Shown here: positions 27,482 to 34,759 of the stretch, one piece after another
How the letters are laid out: every line of letters starts with the position of its first letter
Position numbering within the stretch: the stretch's first letter is position 1
Assembly: GCA_030424845.1 (NCBI GenBank)
Contig: JAUHWC010000005.1
Location: 122,501 to 170,661 of the forward strand
DNA length: 48,161 nucleotides
Source: Alphaproteobacteria bacterium
GTDB lineage: Bacteria; Pseudomonadota; Alphaproteobacteria; Sphingomonadales; Sphingomonadaceae
Direction: 5' to 3'
Notes under the pieces: generated by a model
Database searches by the model: none
What the model saw: only the letters and a program-made list of their open reading frames with translations
Told to the model about the DNA's origin: nothing
Made by a program: the position numbers and the translations under genes

Positions 27482-28320
27482 TCAGAACGGCAGCCAGCGC
27501 TGCTTGCGCGAAAAGCGCATGTAACCCGCGTTCACGCCAAGGCGCAGGCCCGCACCCACGCGGATCGGGATCAGCACCGTGTTGCCCTTGCGCAGGTAGG
27601 AGGCGTTGAAACCGCCGACGAGGTAAGCCTGGCCTTCGCCTGCCGGATAATGTTCGTAGAGTTCCTCGGTATCGTGCAGGTTGTAGACCAGCACGAAGGT
27701 GTTCCCGGCATTGGCGCCGGCATCGAGGCCGATCGAGGGACCGGTCCAGTAGACGGGCATGTTGCCCTCGATCTTGTGGAACAGCGTGCCCGAACCGTAA
27801 CGCACACCGAACACGAAGGCACCGCCGCCCTCGCGGCCCACTATATCGGCATTGGGCTCGCCCTGCTCCTCGAGGATATCCTCAATCAACCGGGCAAGGC
27901 CTTCCGCACCCCGGCCGAACACGCCTTCGGCAGCGCCGATCAGGTCATCCTTGCCGTAGGTCGTGGCAGGCTCGGTCTGCACGGCGTTGGCGGCATCGAG
28001 CGGCTGTGCCGCAGCATAGTCTACCCGCACGGGGTCGGGATAGGTTTCAGGCGGCAGGTCCAGCGTGGCATCGGAATAACGGTTGCTGGCCTGCTGGTAG
28101 CGATCCGTCTGGTAACGGTCGCTGACAACCCCGGCTCGAAGCCGGGCGTGGCGTTGGCGGCAACGGTGGTCTGCGGCTGCGACAGGTCGGCATCGATCGC
28201 CACATCGGGATCGACCGTCTCGATGGATTGCGAAACCGTAGGCGCGGTACCCAGCACGGCAAAGGCCGCCACGGCAAGACCCAATGCCCCTTTGCGGCAC
28301 ATTTTGGCGAATCTGTTCAT
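27482..28320 (-). pseudogene. DUF1134 protein gene, split by a one-base frameshift
   Basis: Two reading frames on this strand make one gene. From the ATG at 28320 the first frame gives a signal peptide and start (MNRFAKMCRKGALGLAVAAF, then TVDPDVAIDADLSQP). After FEPG near 28124 the homologous sequence continues in another frame (VVSDRYQTDRYQQASNRYSD) through the conserved DUF1134 body (FVFGVRYGSGTL, VYWTGPSIGLDAGANAGNTFVLVYNL, RVGAGLRLGVNAGYMRFS) to the stop at 27482. The switch is at a run of four G residues; one more G would restore a single frame. DUF1134 proteins are secreted alphaproteobacterial proteins of unknown role and are usually intact. It is either a sequencing/assembly indel or a real lesion. 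The downstream frame has no convincing start of its own. Confidence 0.8.
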
Positions 28321-28576
28321 CAGCACTGCCCCCTTCCAGACAGGCTGTGCTCCAAGGTCCTGGCCCCGCTGGGCGGACCGCGATGCGGCCAAGAGAATCC
28401 TTTGCGCGTGAAGCGGCAATGAACGCGCGGCAGGGTGATTACGTGTTGCGGCGAACCGAATCGGAAATCCGGGCAAAGAGCCTATTTTCCTGCAAATTCG
28501 CGCAGTACTTGCAGGCGCACCACACGCTCGTTATAGCGCGCCCTCGTTCGCCGCTTTGGCACATCGGGGCGAATGC

Positions 28577-28668
28577 GGAGACGTGGGTGAGTGGCTGAAA
28601 CCAGTTCCCTGCTAAGGAACCATACCTCTATCGGGGTATCGAGGGTTCGAATCCCTCCGTCTCCGCCA
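28577..28668 (+). tRNA. tRNA-Ser (GCU)
   Basis: A complete class II tRNA. The acceptor GGAGACG pairs with CGTCTCC, the anticodon stem GTTCC/GGAAC encloses the loop CTGCTAA (anticodon GCT), a long variable arm follows (CCTCTATCGGGGTATCGAGG region), and the T arm contains GGTTCGAATCC. The CCA end is encoded (28666-28668). An integrase gene follows on the same strand, making this the likely integration site. Confidence 0.95.
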
Positions 28669-28702
28669 CCTCGCTTTTCCCAGAAAGTCCCATATAATCT
28701 CC

Positions 28703-28726
28703 AAACCCGCAGAAATGCGGGGTTTA
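28703..28726 (+). terminator. Terminator after tRNA-Ser
   Basis: CCCGCA and TGCGGG close on a GAAA tetraloop (28706-28721), with flanking A and T tracts that extend the stem with one bulged G. It is 35 bp after the tRNA. A separate CATATAG/CTATATG hairpin lies at 28743-28760 and could be part of the integrase control region. Confidence 0.6.
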
Positions 28727-28817
28727 TTGACTTTTCACTGTCCATATAGTTCTCTATATGTTCCAGAGGTTCTCGCACCATGTGTGGGCCTGGGTGTGGG
28801 TCTGAAAGGGATGAGGT

Positions 28818-29963
28818 ATGGGCAAGCTGACAGCTCTTGGAATCAAGAATTTGAAGAAGCCCGGGCGCTATTCCGATGGCGAAGGGCTCATGCTCAAGTT
28901 TGCTGGCGCGGGAAAAGGCAGCTGGATCGTACGGGTCCAGTCTGGCGGAAAGCGCCGAGATATCGGGCTGGGAACGCTTGCCGATGTCAGTTTGACGCAG
29001 GCTCGCGATGCCGCTCGCCTGATTCGGAAGGAAACGCGCGCTGGGGTGGATGTCCTCGCCCAAAGGGAAAGGGAGAGCACCGAGACCCCTTCATTTCGTG
29101 AAGCCGCATACATTGTGCACGAAGAACACAAGGTCGCCTGGAAGAACGGCAAGCACCAGACTCAGTGGATTCGGACGCTGGAAACGTTTGCCTTTTCTTC
29201 TATCGGTGATCGGCTGGTTTCGGACATCGGAGTCCCTGCAATTCGGGACGTGCTCTCTCCGATATGGTTGACCAAGCCAGAGACAGCACGAAGGGTCAAA
29301 CAGCGTATCGGTTCCGTGCTCGATTGGGCGTGCGCCAAGGGATACCGGGAATTCGAAGCACCGATGCGATCCGTTCTGCGAGGGCTCCCGCGGCAGCCGA
29401 AAAAGAACGGGCATTTCGCCGCAATGCCCTATCCGGACGTTCCGGCATTTATGTCGTCGCTGAAACAGCGATCATCAGTCGGTCGACTTGCGCTCGAATT
29501 CCTGATCCTGACAGCTGCGCGCTCAGGAGAAGTGCGTGGGGCATGCTGGAGCGAGCTTGATCTCAAGAAGAAGCTTTGGACCATTCCGGCCGCTAGAATG
29601 AAAGCTGGCAATATTCATGCGGTCCCGCTGTCAGCAGCGGCAGTCGATGTAGTGCAGCGAGCCAGAGCATTTCGGTCTCCGAGAAGCGACCTCGTTTTCC
29701 CCGGTCAAAGCCCGAAGCGGCCCCTTTCGGACATGACGCTGCTGAAGATCCTCCGAGACCGCGATGAAGATTGCACGGTTCACGGCTTCCGTTCAGCATT
29801 TCGCGACTGGGTTGCAGAGAAGACGGACTACCCTGGCGAAGTAGCAGAGGCGGCACTTGCTCACACGATCGCCAATAAGGTCGAAGCGGCCTACCGTCGC
29901 ACCGATTATCTCGACAAGCGCAAGCCGCTCATGAAGGACTGGGGGGAGTTCTGCAAAGCGTAG
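28818..29963 (+). CDS. P4-type tyrosine integrase
   Basis: A 381-residue site-specific recombinase. The N-terminal part is the DUF4102 arm-binding type (LTALGIKNLKKPGRYSDGEGL, GKRRDIGLGTLADVSLTQARDAA). The catalytic set is Arg235 (TAARSGEVRGA), His322 and Arg325 (HGFRSAFRDW), His349 (LAHTIANK) and Tyr359 (AAYRRTDYL), all in place. Enzymes of this family insert islands at tRNA 3' ends. It reads away from the tRNA-Ser gene and ends 45 bp before a tRNA-Val fragment. No excisionase gene is seen nearby. Confidence 0.95.
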   Translation: MGKLTALGIKNLKKPGRYSDGEGLMLKFAGAGKGSWIVRVQSGGKRRDIGLGTLADVSLTQARDAARLIRKETRAGVDVLAQRERESTETPSFREAAYIVHEEHKVAWKNGKHQTQWIRTLETFAFSSIGDRLVSDIGVPAIRDVLSPIWLTKPETARRVKQRIGSVLDWACAKGYREFEAPMRSVLRGLPRQPKKNGHFAAMPYPDVPAFMSSLKQRSSVGRLALEFLILTAARSGEVRGACWSELDLKKKLWTIPAARMKAGNIHAVPLSAAAVDVVQRARAFRSPRSDLVFPGQSPKRPLSDMTLLKILRDRDEDCTVHGFRSAFRDWVAEKTDYPGEVAEAALAHTIANKVEAAYRRTDYLDKRKPLMKDWGEFCKA

Positions 29964-30008
29964 TGTGTTCACTTTAAGTAGCGTGCCCACCTAAAGGCAC
30001 CGAGCCAG

Positions 30009-30055
30009 CCTTCACACGGGTGGGGTCGCAAGTTCAATCCTTGCCGCGCCCACCA
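30009..30055 (+). other. 3' fragment of a tRNA-Val (CAC) gene, likely attachment site
   Basis: From the anticodon loop TTCACAC (anticodon CAC) the sequence follows a tRNA: 3' anticodon stem GGGTG, T arm GCAAG-TTCAATC-CTTGC (perfect 5-bp stem), acceptor strand CGCGCCC, A and CCA. The 5' half is missing; upstream bases (GAGCCAG) do not fit a tRNA D arm or acceptor. This is the form left when an element inserts in a tRNA gene, with the fragment marking the far end. No intact tRNA-Val is in the window. Confidence 0.75.
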
Positions 30056-30428
30056 TCTTTTCAATGATTTAGATGGTTCGATCACTCGTTGTATGAAACG
30101 AGTATGAAAAAATTGAGCCCAAATTTCAAAGTCTCATAGCTTGAGAAGGCGTTCGCCCCAGAATCCTGCACGCCACGCTTGTAGAACCACAGTTGCTCAA
30201 ACCCAATTTCGTCTCTCCGCGAGAATCGAGAGCTTCCATGCCCTCTAAATGAATGACCAAGCCTAAAAAAGGAGATGCAGCAGATAGTCCCAAGTGATTG
30301 CCCACCATCTCACAAAGGCCAGGACGTGGTTTCGCAACCGAATTGCGCAATTGACCTCAAAAAACAAACTACGCCAGCCCATCAAGAGAATTTATCGGAC
30401 ATCGGCATCGTTCGATCTTCGATCAGAA
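30056..30428. other. Gene-free A+T-rich spacer after the island boundary
   Basis: I see no convincing gene here on either strand; the open frames are short and without ribosome sites. The only structure is a 7-bp hairpin ACTCGTT/AACGAGT at 30084-30103, close to the tRNA fragment. Confidence 0.6.
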
Positions 30429-30457
30429 TTGGTTATGCGCCTAGCAAGGTCTAGAAT
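30429..30457 (+). promoter_or_regulatory. Probable promoter of the MBL-fold gene
   Basis: TTGGTT (30429-30434), exactly 17 bp, then TAGAAT (30452-30457). The -10 matches 5 of 6 to the consensus and the -35 matches its TTG. It lies 56 bp before the GTG start. Confidence 0.5.
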
Positions 30458-30513
30458 CTTCGAAATCGGCTCATGCTTTAGCCGTCTTTCAGAATTGAAA
30501 GGAGAACACTGCT

Positions 30514-31551
30514 GTGCGAATTTCTCGCAAATCACGCTTGTCGGCTAGAGCGGCTACTGCAGGCATTTGTTTGACCCTGTTACCGATGACGGCAATTGGA
30601 CAGGAAGTTCGCGATTACCCCAGCCAAGCAAGTTTCCCCAACGAGAACAGGGAAGCTGTTACGCGCCACCTCACCAGTGCCAGTTCCATCGCCGGAACAG
30701 ACCTGTGGTCAGAGTTCAGATGGAGGTGTCTGATTAGTCCACTTGACCGTGACATGGTCTGGGGCGTTCAGCACGATGGTCTGGTTCCCGCGACCCGCCT
30801 GTTCGACAATCTTTACTCCGTCGGTCAGAATTCGGTTTCGAGCTTTGCTCTGGACACTGATGACGGGATCATTCTGATCGATGCCCTGAACAATGAAGAT
30901 GAAGCCCGGGAGATCATCGTCCCAAATCTGCGAACTCTCGGCCTCGACCCTGCAAGAATCCGATTCGTCATTGTGACTCATGGCCACGGCGACCACTACG
31001 GTGGGGCGAAATACCTTCAGGAGACCTATGGAGCACGGGTCGTCTCGTCGGCTGCCGACTGGCAGATGATGGAAGATGCATTCGGGCGTCCCGGCCCTTT
31101 CGGCAGTCTGGTTCCGCCAACTCGCGATATTATCGCTGAAGATGGAGATACCATTTCGCTCGGCGGAACAACTGTGCGGCTGGCGATCACGCCAGGCCAC
31201 ACGCCGGGAACCCTGTCTCTGATTTTTCCGGTATATGAGGACGGACAACAACACATGGCTGGCCTCATGGGCGGAACCGGTGGTGGCCGGGATAGCGAAA
31301 CCCATCGCCAGCAGATCGCTTCGCTGAACAGGTGGAACGAGTTGACAGCAGCAGCGGGCGTCGATGTGCTACTGACCAACCATCCGCCTCATATGGACTC
31401 AAACGAAAAGCAATATCTGCTCTCTTACGACGCAACAGGCGGTAACAATCCATTCATCTACGGGCGCGACAAGTATCGCCGCTATTTCGAAGTGTTGTCA
31501 GATTGTACGCGTGTTGCACTTGCCCGTCTGGGTGAGACTGGCGTTGATTAG
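30514..31551 (+). CDS. Secreted metallo-beta-lactamase-fold hydrolase, subclass B3-like
   Basis: A 345-residue protein with a signal peptide ending near MTAIGQ. The full set of B3-type zinc ligands is visible: HGHGDH at 156-161 (His156, His158, Asp160, His161), His229 in PGHTPGT and His290 in LLTNHPP. B3 enzymes include carbapenem-hydrolysing beta-lactamases, but many relatives of this length in environmental bacteria have other or unknown substrates such as lactones. The start is GTG, supported by AGGAGA about nine bases upstream. It is followed by a strong terminator and looks like a single-gene unit, so its link with the aldarate genes is only by location. Confidence 0.87.
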   Translation: MRISRKSRLSARAATAGICLTLLPMTAIGQEVRDYPSQASFPNENREAVTRHLTSASSIAGTDLWSEFRWRCLISPLDRDMVWGVQHDGLVPATRLFDNLYSVGQNSVSSFALDTDDGIILIDALNNEDEAREIIVPNLRTLGLDPARIRFVIVTHGHGDHYGGAKYLQETYGARVVSSAADWQMMEDAFGRPGPFGSLVPPTRDIIAEDGDTISLGGTTVRLAITPGHTPGTLSLIFPVYEDGQQHMAGLMGGTGGGRDSETHRQQIASLNRWNELTAAAGVDVLLTNHPPHMDSNEKQYLLSYDATGGNNPFIYGRDKYRRYFEVLSDCTRVALARLGETGVD

Positions 31552-31580
31552 GAAGCACATTTTGCGGACCTGAGATCGAC

Positions 31581-31619
31581 AAAAAAGGGCGCCATCAGGG
31601 AATTGATGGCGCCTTTTTT
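31581..31619. terminator. Bidirectional terminator between the MBL-fold and MFS genes
   Basis: A near-perfect stem GGCGCCATCA/TGATGGCGCC with a 6-nt loop, bounded by six A residues on the left and six T residues on the right. It serves both convergent genes. Confidence 0.93.
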
Positions 31620-31660
31620 GTGCCCCGCCTTGTCGGTGGGTTGCCAGCATCTAAAGCCGT

Positions 31661-32977
31661 CTATTCGGTCGAACCAAGCCGGCGAATTTCTCCGACCAGG
31701 AGCAGGTAACACAGCGCGGCCGCCAACGCGGCAGCAGCAACGAGGCCCAGAACAAGGTCGAACGAGCCTGTTTCCTTGAGGATAAAACCGATGACGATCG
31801 GCGTCAGGATTGAAGACATATTGCCGAACATATTGAAGATACCGCCGCTCAAGCCTGCGCAATCTCGCGGCGCAACGTCAGACATCACCGCCCAACCAAG
31901 GGCACCGATACCTTTACCGAAAAAGGCAAGGCTCATGAACACTAGGATCATTGTGTTGTCGTCAACATAGTTGCAGCCAAGGATCGACAGGGCCAGCGTC
32001 ATACCAGCGACAACCGGCACCTTGCGGGCGACCGTCAGGCTGTATCCCTTTCGAAGCAGCCAGTCGGAAAGAACGCCTCCCAGAACACCCCCGCCGAATC
32101 CGCAAATGGCCGGTACTGTCGCAAACAGGCCTGCTGACACGATGGAGAGACCCCGCTCCTCGACGAGATAGACGGGAAACCATGTTATAAAAAAATATGT
32201 GAGTGTATTTATCGAAAATTGAGCGAGATAGAGCCCAAGGAGTGTCGGTGTGCCGAGAAGAATCTTGAGCTTTCGCTTGAGATCGCCCGCAGGTGCTTTC
32301 TCCGGTTTCTCAGGAGTGGACTCCACAAGACCGCCCCCTTGCGCAATGTATTCCAGTTCCGCCTGCTGCAACTTTGGATGCTTCTTGGGCTCGTGCACCA
32401 TGGATCGCCATATTGCAGCCCCAACCAGACCAGCGACCGCCATGAAAACAAACACCCACGGCCAACCTGCATAATACACGATGGCTCCCATCACCGGAGC
32501 AAACAGCACGGTCGCAAAATACTGAGCGGAATTAAAGATCGCCGCAGCAGTCCCCCTTTCCTTTGCAGGGAACCAGCTCGCCACCACTCGCGAGTTTCCG
32601 GGGAAGCTAGGGGCCTCCGCAAGACCGACAAGAAAGCGAAACGCAAAAAGCGCAGTGACCGCGATGGCACCGCTCATCCAGACCACGGCGCCCTGCATAC
32701 CTGTAAACAGGGACCAGAGCACAATAGCCCAAAAATAGACTTTTGGTGCACCAAACCGGTCGAGCAGCCATCCTCCAGGCACCTGTGCCGCCACATATGC
32801 CCAGCCAAAAGCGGAGAAGACGATACCGAGCTGCAAAGGATCAATATCGAGATCCTGCGTTAGTGCAGGAGCAGCGAGCGAGAGCGTCGCGCGATCTGCA
32901 TAATTGATGGCAGTTATTCCGAAGAGCACCGCGAGAATTGACCAGCGCACCCGGCCTGTTTTTGCACCGGCTTCCAT
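31661..32977 (-). CDS. MFS transporter, aldarate (GudP/GarP-like) type
   Basis: A 438-residue, twelve-helix protein of the anion:cation symporter branch. The start RWSILAVLFGITAINYADRATLSLAAPAL closely resembles the glucarate/galactarate permeases GudP and GarP, and the loop VGLAEAPSFPGNSRVVASWFPAKERGTA is the branch signature. It should bring D-glucarate or galactarate into the cytoplasm by proton symport. GGGAGG precedes the ATG. It faces away from the LysR gene across a 770-bp space. Substrate is inferred from family likeness plus the nearby GudD and KdgD genes. Confidence 0.87.
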   Translation of the reverse strand: MEAGAKTGRVRWSILAVLFGITAINYADRATLSLAAPALTQDLDIDPLQLGIVFSAFGWAYVAAQVPGGWLLDRFGAPKVYFWAIVLWSLFTGMQGAVVWMSGAIAVTALFAFRFLVGLAEAPSFPGNSRVVASWFPAKERGTAAAIFNSAQYFATVLFAPVMGAIVYYAGWPWVFVFMAVAGLVGAAIWRSMVHEPKKHPKLQQAELEYIAQGGGLVESTPEKPEKAPAGDLKRKLKILLGTPTLLGLYLAQFSINTLTYFFITWFPVYLVEERGLSIVSAGLFATVPAICGFGGGVLGGVLSDWLLRKGYSLTVARKVPVVAGMTLALSILGCNYVDDNTMILVFMSLAFFGKGIGALGWAVMSDVAPRDCAGLSGGIFNMFGNMSSILTPIVIGFILKETGSFDLVLGLVAAAALAAALCYLLLVGEIRRLGSTE

Positions 32978-33504
32978 GCCTACCTCCCATCGACGCGATT
33001 CCTATCGGTCGACAAACTTCATCCTAAAGGGCGCCTAGAGCGCCAAGCGCTCCCGGCAAAGAGAGTCTGCAATAGGTACCGTGACTTGTAGTCAATTTCC
33101 CACTCTCCGTGTGGTCGCAGACCTGTTGATCTTGCGTGGTCCTGTTCTGGTTTCGAGCATCGATAGTCCAATTCCGATGGTCAATTGATTGATGCCACTC
33201 CAGCATCATAGGATTGAGAGTGCTTCCAAACTCAGTCAGAAGATAAAAATGACTCATCCACGAGCCGTCCAGCTCCGATTTGCGCCAGCACCCATTTGAT
33301 TGCTGATCTCCAGATATCATTGGCGTCGCACTCGCCGCACACTGGCTTGAACTCAGCAATGGTCAAACTATCGGTGTCAAGACAAAGACCGAACTGAAGC
33401 TTGAAAATACCGGAAAATCGAACTTCCGGACAAAGCGAGGCAGCGAGCGCCTCTGCTATGCGCGCAGCACACATCTAGGTCGGTGCGAATTGATACTATT
33501 TCAG

Positions 33505-33539
33505 TATGCTAGACAACGCGATAATCTCGCTCTAGCATA
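33505..33539. promoter_or_regulatory. Perfect 9-bp inverted repeat, candidate operator
   Basis: TATGCTAGA (33505-33513) and TCTAGCATA (33531-33539) are exact inverted repeats with a 17-bp spacer, which itself contains GCGA/TCGC. The half-site spacing is about 2.5 helical turns. It lies in the divergent space between the transporter and LysR genes. Confidence 0.45.
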
Positions 33540-33691
33540 AACGCACAGCTTGAGCGGAAGCGGACTGAAAGGAAACGACCCCAAGAGTGCTTGGCGAGCT
33601 TGAGGCCCATCATCTTACACATTCAAGCCTCGCGCAAAATATTTACGTTCATTATGCCCGAGCCGCGCGTGATTGAATATCTTGGCAGAAG

Positions 33692-33723
33692 TTTGGCCTT
33701 CCCTAGCACGTAATTTAGCCAAA
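33692..33723. promoter_or_regulatory. Candidate LysR site upstream of its own gene
   Basis: TTTGGC (33692-33697) and GCCAAA (33718-33723) are inverted around a centre holding CCTAGCACGTA (33702-33712). The same 11-mer occurs on the minus strand upstream of kdgD. It lies 24 bp from the lysR start, the usual place for autoregulation. Confidence 0.4.
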
Positions 33724-33747
33724 ATATGGCCTTGAGGAAATAGCGCG

Positions 33748-34662
33748 ATGTTCGAATTGATCCAATTAAGGTGCTTTCTGGCAGTAGCACGCGAATTGCA
33801 CTTCGGGCGTGCAGCGGCCAGCCTAAATATCACCCAACCTCCTTTGAGTAGGCACATCCAAGTGCTGGAACGCATTCTGGGCGTAACACTTTTCCATCGA
33901 TCGAGTAGATCTGTGAAGCTCACCATAGCTGGTTCCGCATTCTTGAGTGAAGCCAACAAGATCATCGAGATGGCTGAAGGAGCTATCAATGTCGCAAGGT
34001 CAGCTGCCGACGGCGAAGAAGGTATCGTATCGCTCGGGTTTACCGCGGCATCCGGGTATAGCTACATGCCGCGCCTTGTTGGCTTCATGCAGGAGCGCAT
34101 GCCTTCTGTCGGCACTATCTTGAAAGAAATGGTGACAGGTGAGCAATTGGATGCGTTGGCGACCGGCCGGATCGATATTGGTCTGATGCGTCTGTCATCG
34201 CAGCGTCCAGAACTTGAATCGCGAAAGGTCCTGAAGGAGCGTTTCATTGTATGCTCACCGCAAGCGATCCCAGAAACCTCACGCCCAAGGCTCCTTGCGG
34301 ACTTCGACGGGCTGCCGTTGATTATGTATGCGCCCGACAAAGCGCGGTATTTTCACGATCTCCTGACCGGTCTGTTCACAGGTGCATTTGCCGAACCGAA
34401 GCGCGTTCAACATGTCGCCCAGATCCACTCGATTCTTATGCTTGTTAGCGCAGGGCATGGCTTTGCATTGGTTCCCGAATCTTCGCGTCGCCTGAAACCC
34501 GAAGGGGTCTGCTTTAGCGAGTTGGCGGATTCCGAACCGATTGTCGAATTGCAGGCGGTCTGGCGAAAGGATCACGAAAACCCAGCATTGTCTGTGCTCC
34601 TCAGCCACCTCGACGAAGTGGGCCATCACTTCGAAAAGGCCCGCCAAGTTGCAGTTGGATAG
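33748..34662 (+). CDS. LysR family transcriptional regulator
   Basis: A 304-residue protein. The winged helix occupies residues 1-60 (LIQLRCFLAVARELHFGRAAASLNITQPPLSRHIQVLERILG) and a periplasmic-binding-like effector domain follows (EGIVSLGFTAASGYSYMPRL, the DIGLMRLS strand, MLVSAGHGFALVPES). It starts with GAGGAA about 10 bases before the ATG. It lies just before the semialdehyde dehydrogenase gene and opposite the transporter gene, so it is the likely regulator of aldarate use; glucarate or a pathway intermediate is a likely effector. Confidence 0.93.
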   Translation: MFELIQLRCFLAVARELHFGRAAASLNITQPPLSRHIQVLERILGVTLFHRSSRSVKLTIAGSAFLSEANKIIEMAEGAINVARSAADGEEGIVSLGFTAASGYSYMPRLVGFMQERMPSVGTILKEMVTGEQLDALATGRIDIGLMRLSSQRPELESRKVLKERFIVCSPQAIPETSRPRLLADFDGLPLIMYAPDKARYFHDLLTGLFTGAFAEPKRVQHVAQIHSILMLVSAGHGFALVPESSRRLKPEGVCFSELADSEPIVELQAVWRKDHENPALSVLLSHLDEVGHHFEKARQVAVG

Positions 34663-34759
34663 CAAGCGGGGAATGATCGATATCTCGTTGCTATTGGTAT
34701 GCAGGACCTAGAGTTAGCTACAAGATCGTCCAGATATCACGCAGACAGAAGGACGAACT

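Larger units (their letters stand above)
32978..33747. other. Long divergent regulatory space, MFS to LysR
   Basis: A 770-bp space with no confident gene. An 80-codon open frame at 33232-33474 (minus strand) has a protein-like composition (ending VLAQIGAGRLVDESFLSSD) but lacks a ribosome site, so it is at best a remnant. A GGCGC/GCGCC hairpin lies at 33030-33044, and two operator-like dyads lie near the LysR end. Confidence 0.5.

Noticed and set aside
26858-28411. 517-codon frame opposite the aminotransferase and DUF1134 gene
   Set aside because: Shadow frame over a certain PLP enzyme; composition not protein-like.
30126-30548. Small open frames (74 and 84 codons) between the tRNA fragment and the MBL-fold gene
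   Set aside because: No ribosome sites, no domains, and one overlaps the likely promoter of the next gene.
33232-33474. 80-codon frame between the MFS and LysR genes
   Set aside because: Protein-like composition but no ribosome site or known family; reported only as a possible remnant within the spacer.
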